From NCBI RefSeq assembly GCF_011578045.1, contig NZ_CP049801.1, forward strand, positions 2,728,001 through 2,792,000: a stretch of DNA of 64,000 nucleotides, given 5' to 3'. The translations under genes were made by a program, and so were the position numbers. How positions within the stretch are numbered: the first letter of the stretch is position 1; each line of letters starts with the position of its first letter. The notes under the pieces were generated by a model. The model was not told the origin of the DNA, ran no database searches, and saw only the letters and a program-made list of their open reading frames with translations. The DNA comes from Acinetobacter shaoyimingii (GTDB taxonomy: Bacteria > Pseudomonadota > Gammaproteobacteria > Pseudomonadales > Moraxellaceae). Of the stretch, positions 45,094 to 54,564 are shown piece after piece.

Positions 45094-46188
45094 TTAGCGA
45101 CGATCAATATATTCCAAATAACCCCGACCTTGCATCTTGTGCCCTTGAAACTCACCCGACCACTGATAAGAACTAACATAGCCCGCAGCCAAACCATAAC
45201 AATACGGTGTATCTACGACAGCAATACACTCAAACACTTGCTCACCTTGATGATATACCACCCAGCGAAAAGATTGTGGAACTTCCATCACAAAACCATC
45301 AGGCGTAATTTGTGATTCTGTTTTGAGCGCAATTACTTCAAAAACAGCATCATCATATTGAAGTGAAGTTCCATCAACATGACGGTATGACACTGCGGTA
45401 TAAGCGGGTTGCCCTGCGAAAGCAACAAAGGCCAATACCAACTGTTGCTTATCGTCTAAGTTAATCACCTGATAACTAAAGGCATTTAAAGGAACAGTCA
45501 GTTGTCGTTTTAAAAATTCACTGGGTAGCATTGACACCGCAACCGATTTCCAATGCTCCAACGTACAGAGACCTTGAACATCAATGTGTGTGCCTTGCTG
45601 TGAAATCGAACCTTCATAACGCATCAATACACTAAAATGCTGATAAAACGGCCCATGTGCAAACCATGTGATTGCATCGGTTGGTGTTAATGTCAAATCA
45701 ACACTTAAATCTTCTAAGTTCGATATTAAGCGATATTGTCCCTCTTCTGCATAGAGCGTTGAATCTCCAGCATATTCAACTTTAAATGGCGTCTGTTGAA
45801 ATTTAATCTCATCCTCAATAGAGTAAACACGATAGGCTTCTTTTGCAGATGATAATGCAGTCCCGTGAACCAAAGTCGCTGTATCTGCAGGCGTATATGG
45901 ACTAATTTTAGATGAAGTTTTGGTAATTTTTGCCCCGACATCACCAATGACAGATGCATAAGACAAATAACGAAATGGTTCAGGCAAATCTGGAATCATC
46001 ACACCATAATGCGTACTGGCAAATTGTGGATGGAAAACATGAGCATCGAAATTATAATTTTTTGGCAAATGTGATTGATCGGCAGGGCTTACTGCACCTA
46101 ACATTCGAGCTGCAAATTGACCAGTCCGATACTTCACTTTTTGTTGTACGGTTTTATTTTTAGGAATACTGCTAATAAAAGTAAGCAT
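45094..46188 (-). CDS. Lipocalin-like hypothetical protein
   Basis: 364 residues without signal peptide or membrane helix. It is rich in aromatic beta-strand segments: VMIPDLPEPFRYLSYASVIGD (about 63-83), then ITWFAHGPFYQHFSVLMRYEG, and a C-terminal YVSSYQWSGEFQGHKMQGRGY with YLEYIDRR. Two repeated barrel-like halves and the closing G-R-G-Y-x-E word are reminiscent of AttH/CrtC-type double lipocalins. This is a fold guess, not a family assignment. I recall the Acinetobacter homologues carrying only a domain-of-unknown-function label. It is monocistronic and the function is unknown. Confidence 0.6.
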   Translation of the reverse strand: MLTFISSIPKNKTVQQKVKYRTGQFAARMLGAVSPADQSHLPKNYNFDAHVFHPQFASTHYGVMIPDLPEPFRYLSYASVIGDVGAKITKTSSKISPYTPADTATLVHGTALSSAKEAYRVYSIEDEIKFQQTPFKVEYAGDSTLYAEEGQYRLISNLEDLSVDLTLTPTDAITWFAHGPFYQHFSVLMRYEGSISQQGTHIDVQGLCTLEHWKSVAVSMLPSEFLKRQLTVPLNAFSYQVINLDDKQQLVLAFVAFAGQPAYTAVSYRHVDGTSLQYDDAVFEVIALKTESQITPDGFVMEVPQSFRWVVYHQGEQVFECIAVVDTPYCYGLAAGYVSSYQWSGEFQGHKMQGRGYLEYIDRR

Positions 46189-46307
46189 GTATAACTCTGC
46201 ATCAAAATGAGATATACACCCTAACGTAATTGACTAAGGCTTGATCATGTCTAATCGGGACTTCAAAATGTGATTTTAGGTCACATGTTTCATTTTGTCA
46301 GACAAAA

Positions 46308-46931
46308 TTATTTCATACCGAAAATTAATTTTAAGCCCAGAACAGTCATCACACCGCCAGCGATGCGGTCAAAGATTTTCTTAAATTTTAAATAGACTTT
46401 GCGTGGACCTTCAGCAGACAAAGCCATTGCAACGAGAGAGTACCACCCTGCATCAATGAAAAAGCACAGCGTAGGTAAAACAAAATAATAATAGGTTGGA
46501 ATCTCTTTAGGTAACAATGCCGTAAATATACTGGCTAAAACAATAGCTATTTTAGGGTTACTCAGTTGAACGACCAAGCCTGTACGATACGCTTTAGCAA
46601 AAGACATTTGTTGAGTATCATCATTCGCAACTTCAATTGGTTCTTTGGCATGACGTAAAATTTTAAATGCCAACCAAAGCAAATACAGTCCACCACAAAT
46701 TTTCAGAATTAAGTACGCTGAAGGGACTGCCAAAAGAATGGCTTGCAAGCCTAAAACAGCCAGTAAGCCAAATAGTGCCGCACCTGTACCTGTACCGAGC
46801 GCTGTAAATAATCCGTGTTTACGTGAAACGGCAATTGAGTTTTTAGCCACGTAAATAAATGTAGGACCAGGGCTGATTGCACCGAGCATTAATGCCAAAG
46901 CAATTGAACCTAAGATCAACAATGAATCCAT
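46308..46931 (-). CDS. LysE/RhtB family amino-acid exporter
   Basis: The start is at 46931 (MDSLLILG), because GAGGA lies seven bases upstream. An in-frame ATG 15 codons earlier runs through a G7/C7 tract and has no such site. The product is 207 residues with six membrane helices. The family signature near the N-terminus is GAISPGPTFIYVAKNSI (about 17-33), followed by GLFTALGTGTGAALFG. These pumps export lysine, homoserine, threonine or related molecules. The exact substrate is not readable. It is monocistronic. Confidence 0.88.
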   Translation of the reverse strand: MDSLLILGSIALALMLGAISPGPTFIYVAKNSIAVSRKHGLFTALGTGTGAALFGLLAVLGLQAILLAVPSAYLILKICGGLYLLWLAFKILRHAKEPIEVANDDTQQMSFAKAYRTGLVVQLSNPKIAIVLASIFTALLPKEIPTYYYFVLPTLCFFIDAGWYSLVAMALSAEGPRKVYLKFKKIFDRIAGGVMTVLGLKLIFGMK

Positions 46932-47064
46932 AGATATTTCCTCAGCACACAGGGGGGGAGATTGAATGGCGCACATTTTACGTCAATTCATGTCATTTTA
47001 CTTCATTTAAATTTTATGAAATATCAATTCAAACAGACTTTAAAAACCGCATTGTTTTGTCATG

Positions 47065-47280
47065 TTATTTTTCTGTCTTGGCTGGGCTAACAGGCTTAGA
47101 TTGTTCAGTTTGAGGCGTATTGAGTTGATAATCTGCATCATAAGTTGGTACACCACCAATAATCATGGTGCGCATTTCTGTTTTTGGTCGATTGACATTG
47201 TCATGTGCATCGCATGCCACCAACAACAGACTAACATTACTTACTAAAATCGTGGCTAAAATCATGGATAGCTTTTTCAT
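47065..47280 (-). CDS. Small lipoprotein of unknown function
   Basis: 71 residues from the second of two adjacent ATGs (MKKLSMILA; GAGGA lies upstream, so either is possible). The signal sequence ends in the lipobox LVAC (Cys23). The mature part, about 48 residues, has a conserved-looking TMIIGGVPTYDADYQLN stretch and a Pro/Lys/Gln-rich tail. I do not recognise a function. The I-I-G-G-V-P-x-Y word suggests a family with a fixed core rather than random sequence. Confidence 0.65.
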   Translation of the reverse strand: MKKLSMILATILVSNVSLLLVACDAHDNVNRPKTEMRTMIIGGVPTYDADYQLNTPQTEQSKPVSPAKTEK

Positions 47281-47422
47281 CACATATCCTCTTTCATTCT
47301 TTTTATAACTTCAGCATAGCATGATTTCGGTTAAAAACCAGTTTTCAGACATGGTTTAAAACTATTGTTTTAATTAAATATTTTTTAATCTTAACATCAT
47401 TTAACACAGAAACATTTTACTT

Positions 47423-47438
47423 CGGACAATTTTGTCCG
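47423..47438. promoter_or_regulatory. Perfect palindrome, likely TetR operator
   Basis: CGGACAA-TT-TTGTCCG is a perfect 16-base palindrome 46 bases upstream of the tetR start. Size and position fit autoregulation by the TetR-type protein. A TTTAAT/TAATAT -10-like box overlaps its right edge. The role is inferred from symmetry and context. Confidence 0.75.
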
Positions 47439-47483
47439 TTTAATATTACTACAAAATCAACTCTACAAAATAAGATGATCTAA

Positions 47484-48032
47484 ATGAATCAACGTCAACA
47501 ACTCGCCTCGCAAAATCGTGAAATCTTATTATCAGCTGCAATCCAAGTGTTTCGTGCACATGGGATTCATGCACCTTTACAACTGATTATTGATGAAGCT
47601 GAAGTTGGACGTGCGACGTTTTATCGTAACTTTGCAGATCGTCGTGAATTGGTCATTGCGCTGATGAAACAATCTTTTGATCGACTAGAAATGAAAGCAA
47701 AAACTTTAGCGCAATTTGATGATGGCTTTATTCAACTCATCCAAGATCATATTTATAACATCCCCTATTTGACAGCATTGGTTGAATACTGGCGTGTCAT
47801 TGTCAAAGATGATCCTAGTCTGCAAGAGATGTACCGTCGACGTGATGAAATTTTACAACCGTTGATTGATAGAGCCATTGCGACTGGTCATTGTCGAGCA
47901 GATTTCACCACACATGATTACAGTATGGTGACTTCCATTTTACGCAGTTCTTTACAAGGTTTTAATGAAGCAGATCAATTGAAATTGGCACAGCGGGCAA
48001 TTGATTTACTTTTAAATGGTATTCGGGCATAG
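47484..48032 (+). CDS. TetR/AcrR family repressor of the MFS-EmrA operon
   Basis: 182 residues. The N-terminal DNA-binding domain (about 9-60) has the helix-turn-helix LQLIIDEAEVGRATFYRNFA (about 33-52), with the typical Gly-Arg-Ala-Thr-Phe-Tyr-Arg turn. The remaining helices form the ligand and dimer domain. It lies nine bases before the MFS pump and follows the palindrome at 47423, so it most likely represses itself and the pump until a substrate binds. Ligands are unknown. Confidence 0.9.
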   Translation: MNQRQQLASQNREILLSAAIQVFRAHGIHAPLQLIIDEAEVGRATFYRNFADRRELVIALMKQSFDRLEMKAKTLAQFDDGFIQLIQDHIYNIPYLTALVEYWRVIVKDDPSLQEMYRRRDEILQPLIDRAIATGHCRADFTTHDYSMVTSILRSSLQGFNEADQLKLAQRAIDLLLNGIRA

Positions 48033-48041
48033 GTTAAAAAA

Positions 48042-49688
48042 ATGGCTCATGAACCTCGCATACTCGAAACGCCTCCAGATTGGACTGATGACGAAAAACC
48101 CACGCTTCCAGGCTCTCCTGCTTCAATTGCACATCCAACACATAAACGTTTCCTGTATTTTTTTATTGGTCTCATCATTGCGATTGCAGGAAGCCTCAGT
48201 AACGGATTTATAACCGCCAACTTACCGCTTATTCAAGGTGAATATAGTTTAACGCCTTCGCAAGCGGCTTGGCTTCCAGCGGTCTATGTCATGGCCAATG
48301 TCAGTTCGAATCTGATTCTGTTTAAGTTTCGACAACAATATGGTTTGCGCTTTTTTTCAGAAATCGCATTGGTGGTGTTTAGTGGTGTCTTAGTTCTGCA
48401 TATTTTTGTGCAGACTTATGAAATGGCGGTACTTGTACGAGCTGTGAGTGGTTTTGTGTCTGCTCCGCTCACATCGCTAGGCATGTACTACATCACGCAA
48501 GCATTCAGACGGGTTCATTTTGTTCGAGGCCTGTACTTAGCCTTTGGCTTTCAACAACTTGGTATTCCTCTGGCTTGGATGTTATCGCCATATTTAGTCG
48601 ATGTTCAGGACTGGAAAATCTTTTATACCTTTGAGCTTGGTCTTGTACTGTGCTGTTTAGCAATGGTGGTGTCTTTAAAATTACCACGCAGTCTTAGAAT
48701 ACATGTCTTTGAATATCGTGATGTGGTGACATTCTTCTTACTGACATTGGGTTTCGGCATGCTCTGTATTTTACTGACTCAAGGTCCGATTTTATGGTGG
48801 TTAGAAGCCAAATGGCTGGCTTATGTCCTCATTGGCGCCTTGATCTTTTTACTGATTGGTTTCATTTATGAACATTACCGTGTCAGCCCGCTGATTTTTA
48901 CGCGCTGGATTGGTACATCTACCACAGTTCGATTCATTTTCGGTGCCTTTGCCATCCGTTTTTTAATGTCTGAGCAAAGCTATGCAGCGGTCAATTTTTT
49001 AAAAACCATGGGCATGGGACCTGATCAGTTTGTCGTATTTTATACTGTTATTTTTCTAGGCATTTTCTTAGGCACTATATTCAGCGCAGTGACCTTTTCA
49101 AGAGAATGGGCCTCTATACACTTGTTTTCTGCAGTGATTTTGATTTTGTTGGCATGTGCGCTGGATTATCACTTGACCAGTGAAGTACGCCCACAAGATT
49201 TTTATCTGAGTCAATTTATGGTGGGATTTGCCAGTGGCATGTTTATTGGTCCGATGATCCTGATTGGCTTCATAAACGTGATGCAAAAAGGTCCCAGCCA
49301 TATGGTGACTTTTTTGGTGTTGTTTTCTGCGACGCAAACCTTTGGCGGACTCATGGGTTCAGCCTTCTTTTCGACCTATCAACAGATCCGTACACAGAAT
49401 TATCAAGCCGAAATTGTTGCTCAACTCTCTCAGACCAACCCTACGGTGGATCAGCGTTTACAAGGCTATCAACAACAAGCGCAAATTTACACACTTGACC
49501 CTGCTCAAGAATTAAACCAAGCCCAACGTACATTGAGTCAGAGCATCACCAAAGAGGCGCAAGTTCGTGCCTATAGTGATGTTATTTTTTTAAATGGTTT
49601 ATTCGCAGTGCTTTTATTGTTTTGGCGACTGTCTTTAATGGCGATTGAGAAATATCGAAACTATAAACAGAAGCGCATTTTTACATAG
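48042..49688 (+). CDS. MFS transporter, DHA2 (EmrB-like) 14-TM type
   Basis: 548 residues. After a 45-residue polar N-terminus come 14 hydrophobic helices. The first contains ANLPLIQGEYSLTPSQAAWL, the start of the DHA2 family in which the loop after TM1 reads Q-x-x-L-x-x-S/T-x-x-x-x-x-W. A large final loop (about 460-515) precedes the last helix. It should work with the adaptor encoded next to expel drugs or toxic acids across both membranes. The arrangement tetR-emrB-emrA is typical, although the canonical order in enterobacteria is adaptor first. Confidence 0.88.
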   Translation: MAHEPRILETPPDWTDDEKPTLPGSPASIAHPTHKRFLYFFIGLIIAIAGSLSNGFITANLPLIQGEYSLTPSQAAWLPAVYVMANVSSNLILFKFRQQYGLRFFSEIALVVFSGVLVLHIFVQTYEMAVLVRAVSGFVSAPLTSLGMYYITQAFRRVHFVRGLYLAFGFQQLGIPLAWMLSPYLVDVQDWKIFYTFELGLVLCCLAMVVSLKLPRSLRIHVFEYRDVVTFFLLTLGFGMLCILLTQGPILWWLEAKWLAYVLIGALIFLLIGFIYEHYRVSPLIFTRWIGTSTTVRFIFGAFAIRFLMSEQSYAAVNFLKTMGMGPDQFVVFYTVIFLGIFLGTIFSAVTFSREWASIHLFSAVILILLACALDYHLTSEVRPQDFYLSQFMVGFASGMFIGPMILIGFINVMQKGPSHMVTFLVLFSATQTFGGLMGSAFFSTYQQIRTQNYQAEIVAQLSQTNPTVDQRLQGYQQQAQIYTLDPAQELNQAQRTLSQSITKEAQVRAYSDVIFLNGLFAVLLLFWRLSLMAIEKYRNYKQKRIFT

Positions 49689-49756
49689 CGCCCACCATCT
49701 TAGACACACGCTTGAGCACAACAACAGCAAATAAAATTGAACGAAAGAGAACAATC

Positions 49757-50917
49757 ATGTCAGACAATGAAAATCAAAATGCTTCATCAACAAATGAATC
49801 ATCAGAACCAAAAAATACGGAAGCCACATCTGCTCCACAAGCAGCAGCTCAAACGGCACCCGCTCCTACACCTTCGAGCAAGCTGATTTCAACAGATAAA
49901 AAAGTGTTGATGATGATGTTCTTTGTCCTTTTGATTGGGATTGCCTTGATTTTATGGGCTTGGAAAATTGGTCCATTTAATACTGCTGTTGAATCGACTG
50001 ACAATAGTTACATCAAAGGCAAAACCACCGTTTTATCTTCTCAAATCAATGGCTATATTCAAGAGGTACTGGTGACTGACTTTGATCACGTTAAACAAGG
50101 TCAACCCCTACTTAAAATTGATGCCCGTACGTACGATCAAAAAGTCACACAAGCTGAGTCTGGTGTCGACCAAGCTAAAAACAATTTAACCAATCAAACG
50201 CAAACCATCGAACAACGTAAGGCCGATGTGATTGCCGCTAATGCTAAAGTTGATCAAGCTCGAGCAGCCTATGACCTTGCCAATGCACAGCTCAATCGTT
50301 ATCTACAGCTTGCCAATGGCGATGCTGTCTCTAAATCTGAACAAGACAAAATCAAAGCAGATGCTAAAAACAATTTGGCCTTACTCAAACAAGCTGAAGC
50401 CAATGTTTTAGTTGCAAAAGAAGCCCTGAAAACAGCGCAAGTGGCTGAGACAGGTTTAAAAGCCCAAGTCACCAATGCCCAAGCCCAATATGACCAAGCC
50501 GTAACCACCAAAGATTACAGCATCATTAGCTCACCTATGAGTGGGCAATTGGGTGAAGTAAATCCGCGTGTCGGTCAATATGTGGCAGCGGGTACACAGT
50601 TGATGTATTTAATTCCAGAGCAACGTTGGATCAGTGCAAACTTTAAAGAAACCCAAATTGCCAATATGAAAATTGGTCAAAAAGCATGGTTCACTGTGGA
50701 TGCCTTAAACAATGAAAAATTCACAGGCACTGTACAAGAAATTTCTCCTGCCGCAGGCTCTGAATTTAGTGTTTTAAAACCTGACAATACCACAGGCAAC
50801 TTTACCAAAGTCGTGCAACGTATATCAGTGCGTATTGCCATTGATGCTGATCAAAAAGATTTAGCTCGCTTACGTCCGGGGATGTCAGTCGTTACGTCTG
50901 TCGATACAGCTCATTAA
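49757..50917 (+). CDS. HlyD/EmrA-type efflux adaptor
   Basis: 386 residues from ATG 49757 (MSDNENQN), with AGAGAA seven bases upstream; an in-frame ATG at 49712 lacks a site. The N-terminal cytosolic tail is Ser/Asn/Ala/Pro-rich (about 1-50), followed by one membrane helix (about 52-72). Barrel-sandwich strands come next (VESTDNSYIKGKTTVLSSQI), then an Ala/Gln-rich alpha-hairpin (about 125-245), the second sandwich half (IISSPMSGQLGEVNPRVGQYV) and a beta-barrel. It pairs with the MFS pump 68 bases upstream. No outer-membrane channel gene is present. Confidence 0.9.
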   Translation: MSDNENQNASSTNESSEPKNTEATSAPQAAAQTAPAPTPSSKLISTDKKVLMMMFFVLLIGIALILWAWKIGPFNTAVESTDNSYIKGKTTVLSSQINGYIQEVLVTDFDHVKQGQPLLKIDARTYDQKVTQAESGVDQAKNNLTNQTQTIEQRKADVIAANAKVDQARAAYDLANAQLNRYLQLANGDAVSKSEQDKIKADAKNNLALLKQAEANVLVAKEALKTAQVAETGLKAQVTNAQAQYDQAVTTKDYSIISSPMSGQLGEVNPRVGQYVAAGTQLMYLIPEQRWISANFKETQIANMKIGQKAWFTVDALNNEKFTGTVQEISPAAGSEFSVLKPDNTTGNFTKVVQRISVRIAIDADQKDLARLRPGMSVVTSVDTAH

Positions 50918-50919
50918 GC

Positions 50920-51585
50920 TTAGGATTTGCTTTTTAAACATGGCGAACTCACAGACCTAAACCCGACACCCCATGTACGATAGCCTTGCGTATCGATGTG
51001 ATAACGTTGTTTGCCATATAAACCTAAGCCTAAACGATGCTGCTTCCCTTCTTTTCGCCAGAAGCGGCATAGTTTTTCATCCATCTCGGCATGGTTTGGA
51101 TAGTGTTTAAAATTTTCATCTAAAGTTTGAAAGTCCACCGCATAATTCATTAAATGCTTACTGGCCTTTGCACCTTTTACGCAGGTATTGGCTTCTTGAC
51201 TCCGATAGACCGAAACAATTTTAAAGTTTGCATAGAGTCCGCTGTCATTCAGCTTTTCGATCAGTTGTAAGGCTGGAAGCAAATTTTTCCAATGTTTTTC
51301 TGGAGGCAATGCAAATCTGTATTGCTCACATTCTTTTTTCAGTGGATGAGAATTCACTGTAAGCTCATAGAGCGTTGGTGCTTTTTTTAATTTGTTCGCA
51401 AAAAATGACTCATATTGTTTCAATTTTTCAGCATTTTGCGTTTTTTTCCACGTTTCAAATTCTTTTAAATATTTGAGTTCATTTTTAGCAGTATCAGTTT
51501 CGGCTTGTTGTGGTACTGACGCTTTTTCACAAGCTACAAGTGATAAACTAGATAATGCAATTAAATTTATTATTTTGAATTTCAT
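50920..51585 (-). CDS. Peptidase M15 (D-Ala-D-Ala carboxypeptidase-like) lipoprotein
   Basis: The start is at 51585 (MKFKIINLI), so 221 residues. The signal peptide ends in the lipobox LVAC (Cys19). The M15 zinc site is seen as SKHLMNYAVDFQTL (the family S-x-H-x-x-x-x-A-x-D) and the later RYHIDTQGYRTWG (third His). VSVYRSQEAN is the usual S-x-Y-R segment before it. The enzyme would trim peptidoglycan peptides from the inner face of an envelope membrane. It converges on the adaptor gene with only two bases between stops. Confidence 0.82.
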   Translation of the reverse strand: MKFKIINLIALSSLSLVACEKASVPQQAETDTAKNELKYLKEFETWKKTQNAEKLKQYESFFANKLKKAPTLYELTVNSHPLKKECEQYRFALPPEKHWKNLLPALQLIEKLNDSGLYANFKIVSVYRSQEANTCVKGAKASKHLMNYAVDFQTLDENFKHYPNHAEMDEKLCRFWRKEGKQHRLGLGLYGKQRYHIDTQGYRTWGVGFRSVSSPCLKSKS

Positions 51586-51751
51586 TAAATCTGATCTTCT
51601 CATTTTTAGTGTTCATTCATGCTCTTATGCATGATTTTACTTTATGTATATTCAGCTTATACCATTGGATTATGAATCGGTTTATTTTCCCGAATATAAT
51701 TTTCTACAACAATCTTATACACTATATGCACGCTTTAAAATGACCTGAATT

Positions 51752-52627
51752 ATGTTCGAATCCATTGCTCAAGATTTTCATCATCAACAGATTCAATATA
51801 AAAATATTCAAATCACTATTAAGCGTCTCGACCAAATACATCCTCAAATTTCAGGGAATAAATTTTTTAAGCTGAAATACAATTTTTTAGCCGCAAAAGC
51901 ATCCAGTTTTGATACCGTTCTCACGTTTGGTGGAGCATATTCAAATCATATCGCTGCGACGGCCTATTCAGCCCATTTATTTAACTTTAAATCTATAGGG
52001 ATTATTCGTGGCGAAGAGCTCGTCAACAAAGCGCTAAATCCTACCCTAGCGACTGCACAACAACTGGGTATGAAATTGATATATGTTTCACGTGAAAAAT
52101 ATAGACTTAAAAATCAACCTAATACCCTTGATAAATTATTGACCGAATTTCCTACGGCTTATGTGATTCCCGAAGGTGGAACCAATCATTTGGCAATAGA
52201 AGGTTGTAAAGAAATTCTCAGTGATCATGATCAGCATCATTATGATGTCATTTGTTGCCCTGTAGGTACAGGTGGAACCATCGCAGGACTCATTGAGTCC
52301 AGTTCAGCACAACAAAAAGTCATTGGATTTTCTGCACTTAAAGGTGACTTTCTCACACACGATGTTGCAAAATGGACAACAAAGAACAATTGGGAAATCC
52401 TCGATACATATTGCTGTGGAGGTTATGCCAAAACCACAGCTGAATTAATCGCATTTATAAAAATGTTTGAGGCTCAATATCATATTCCACTTGAACAGGT
52501 GTATACCGCAAAGATGATGATGGGCATTTTTGATTTGATCGATCAGAATTATTTTGCAGTCGATTCTAAAATACTGGTGATCCATACAGGGGGCTTACAA
52601 GGAAAATTGCCTTTAAATGGTCATTAA
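51752..52627 (+). CDS. PLP-dependent ACC deaminase / D-cysteine desulfhydrase family enzyme
   Basis: 291 residues of fold-type II PLP enzyme. The PLP Lys is in SGNKFFKLKYN (about 35-45), with GGAYSNHIAATAY after it, and the phosphate-binding loop is CPVGTGGTIAGL (about 170-181). The C-terminal IHTGGLQGKLP is typical of the YedO/ACC-deaminase group. It may split D-cysteine to pyruvate, H2S and ammonia, or deaminate 1-aminocyclopropane-1-carboxylate. Sequence alone does not decide. Some 140 bases of AT-rich leader precede it. Confidence 0.85.
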   Translation: MFESIAQDFHHQQIQYKNIQITIKRLDQIHPQISGNKFFKLKYNFLAAKASSFDTVLTFGGAYSNHIAATAYSAHLFNFKSIGIIRGEELVNKALNPTLATAQQLGMKLIYVSREKYRLKNQPNTLDKLLTEFPTAYVIPEGGTNHLAIEGCKEILSDHDQHHYDVICCPVGTGGTIAGLIESSSAQQKVIGFSALKGDFLTHDVAKWTTKNNWEILDTYCCGGYAKTTAELIAFIKMFEAQYHIPLEQVYTAKMMMGIFDLIDQNYFAVDSKILVIHTGGLQGKLPLNGH

Positions 52628-52646
52628 AATCTTCTCCGAGATTAAT

Positions 52647-52675
52647 CTGAAAATATGCTTAAAATTGTCTATAAT
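52647..52675 (+). promoter_or_regulatory. Possible promoter of the BaiN-type gene
   Basis: TATAAT at 52670-52675 is preceded 17 bases earlier by CTGAAA (four of six matches to TTGACA). It lies 28 bases before the ATG. Confidence 0.45.
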
Positions 52676-52703
52676 GCCCTGCTTTTACCGTCCGTGAGTT
52701 GTC

Positions 52704-53903
52704 ATGTCAGCAAATATTTATGATGTCGTTGTTCTAGGTGCAGGAGCATCTGGGCTCATGACCGCCTATATGGCAGCACAACGTGGACGTAAAGTTTTGG
52801 TTTTAGAAAAAGCCAATAAAGTCGGAAAAAAAATTCTGATGTCTGGTGGCGGTAAATGTAACTTTACCAACCTTGAAGTCGAGCCTGAAAATTATATTTC
52901 TCATAATCCACATTTCGTGATTTCTGCGCTAACACGTTATACCAATTGGGATTTTATTGGATTGGTTTGTGAACATGGTATTGAATATGAAGAACGTCAA
53001 CATGGACGGCTTTTCACCTTAAACGGCGCAAAAGAAATATTGGCCATGCTGCTTGCTGAGTGCGATAAAACAGGTTTAGTCGATATTAAAACCAGTGCAG
53101 AAGTTAAAGCGCTAAACGTTGTGGATGATCAAGGTTTTCAAATTGCCACTAGCATTGGTTATTTTCAGGCTGAGTCTGTTGTCGTAGCGACAGGTGGACT
53201 TTCTATTCCAACTCTAGGCGGTTCTGGCATTGGCTATGAACTTGCGAAACAATTTGGGCATCATGTGTATCCAACACGAGCTGGGCTTGTTCCATTCACC
53301 TTCTCTGATGGTTTTAAAGAAGTGACTACACGTTTAAGTGGTAATGCTGTGGATGCAACCTTGTCCAACGAGCTGAACAGTTTTACCGAGGCATTATTGT
53401 TCACTCACCGTGGGTTAAGTGGCCCAAGCTCACTTCAACTTTCCAATTATTGGGATGTCGGCCAAAGCTTTAAAATCAATTTTCTACCTTATTTAGATGT
53501 ACTGGATTTCTTCAAAACCAAAAAACAGGCTCAACCCAAGGTTTTACTGCGTACGCTTCTGACAGAACATTTACCAAAGAGTTTAGTTTTGGAGTTACAA
53601 AGCATAATTTGGTCTGAACTTGCTGAAACAGCAATTGGCAATATCAGTGATGAAAAATTGGAACACATTGCCGATCGATTACAAGCTTTTGAAGTAAAAC
53701 CATCTGGAACTGAAGGATATCGTACTGCTGAAGTCACTTTAGGTGGTGTCGATACCACGGAAGTTTCATCGAAAACAATGGAAAGTAAGAAGCAAAAAGG
53801 ACTGTATTTTGTCGGTGAAGTCCTCGATGTCAGCGGTCATTTAGGAGGTTACAACTTCCAATGGGCTTGGGCATCAGCACATGCTGCCTCTCAGTACGTT
53901 TAA
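52704..53903 (+). CDS. BaiN/HI0933-type NAD(P)/FAD-dependent oxidoreductase
   Basis: 399 residues. The FAD dinucleotide fold opens the chain (VVLGAGASGLMTAYMAAQRG, about 8-27), followed by the family word GKKILMSGGGKCNFTN (about 42-57). The middle domain has HRGLSGPSSLQLSNYW, and the chain closes with GLYFVGEVLDVSGHLGGYNFQWAWASA. Members of this group are flavoproteins of uncertain substrate. One homologue reduces a bile-acid intermediate, but that role is not expected here. The gene has its own promoter-like box and a strong terminator. Confidence 0.9.
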   Translation: MSANIYDVVVLGAGASGLMTAYMAAQRGRKVLVLEKANKVGKKILMSGGGKCNFTNLEVEPENYISHNPHFVISALTRYTNWDFIGLVCEHGIEYEERQHGRLFTLNGAKEILAMLLAECDKTGLVDIKTSAEVKALNVVDDQGFQIATSIGYFQAESVVVATGGLSIPTLGGSGIGYELAKQFGHHVYPTRAGLVPFTFSDGFKEVTTRLSGNAVDATLSNELNSFTEALLFTHRGLSGPSSLQLSNYWDVGQSFKINFLPYLDVLDFFKTKKQAQPKVLLRTLLTEHLPKSLVLELQSIIWSELAETAIGNISDEKLEHIADRLQAFEVKPSGTEGYRTAEVTLGGVDTTEVSSKTMESKKQKGLYFVGEVLDVSGHLGGYNFQWAWASAHAASQYV

Positions 53904-53937
53904 TCAGATTTAGGCAAAGCTTTATCTTATTAAAACT

Positions 53938-53965
53938 AAAAAAGCTGATGACTCATCAGCTTTTT
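53938..53965 (+). terminator. Terminator after the BaiN-type gene
   Basis: AAAGCTGATGA and TCATCAGCTTT pair perfectly around a single C, followed by T. Confidence 0.9.
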
Positions 53966-54126
53966 ACTTTTGTAATTGGCTATTTTTACTTGTCACAAAT
54001 TTTTACTAGTCACAAATAATAACTTTCACCAATAACGACTTGCTCAAAGGACTCAAATGATTATTTTTTCAATGATTTCGAACATTGAATCGTTGAAAAT
54101 AAATCACTTTAATTTCATCACCAGAT

Positions 54127-54294
54127 TTATTCCAAATAATCTGTTCGAAATAAGCAAATCCGTGGTGCCTGATTGAGCCTTAGAATCGCATTGTCCATTT
54201 TTAACGCTTCATCCACATTTACAGCTGAGGATGAACGCAATGAATCCGATTGCGTCATAACATGTTTCACTTTAGACCATAATTTATGCATCAT
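54127..54294 (-). CDS. Small hypothetical protein
   Basis: About 55 residues if it starts at the paired ATGs 54294/54291 (MMHKLWSKVKHV); an earlier ATG at 54324 would give 65. GAGGG lies 13-16 bases upstream of 54294, which is a long spacing. The chain is soluble, with a helical start and SSSAVNVDEALKMDNAILRL. The final PRICLFRTDYLE has no repeats or signal. I do not recognise a family, and coding status is uncertain. Confidence 0.35.
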   Translation of the reverse strand: MMHKLWSKVKHVMTQSDSLRSSSAVNVDEALKMDNAILRLNQAPRICLFRTDYLE

Positions 54295-54564
54295 ACTTTT
54301 TTCTATTCCCTCTTTATGCAACATCTCAACTTAAGATTGCATGTACTGATCAAAATTGTCCCTAATCTAAAAAAACTCAAACTCATCCATGAGTATAAAT
54401 CTTAATTTTTCAATGAATTATTGAACAACAATGTGATATAAAATACGCTAAAATTTATTCAATAATCAATGAAATTATTTTAAAAATTAATCACTTTATT
54501 AAATTATTAATAATTTGACATCGAACAGTTTTGTGAGCCAATTCAATTTATTGTGTAAAAGTGT

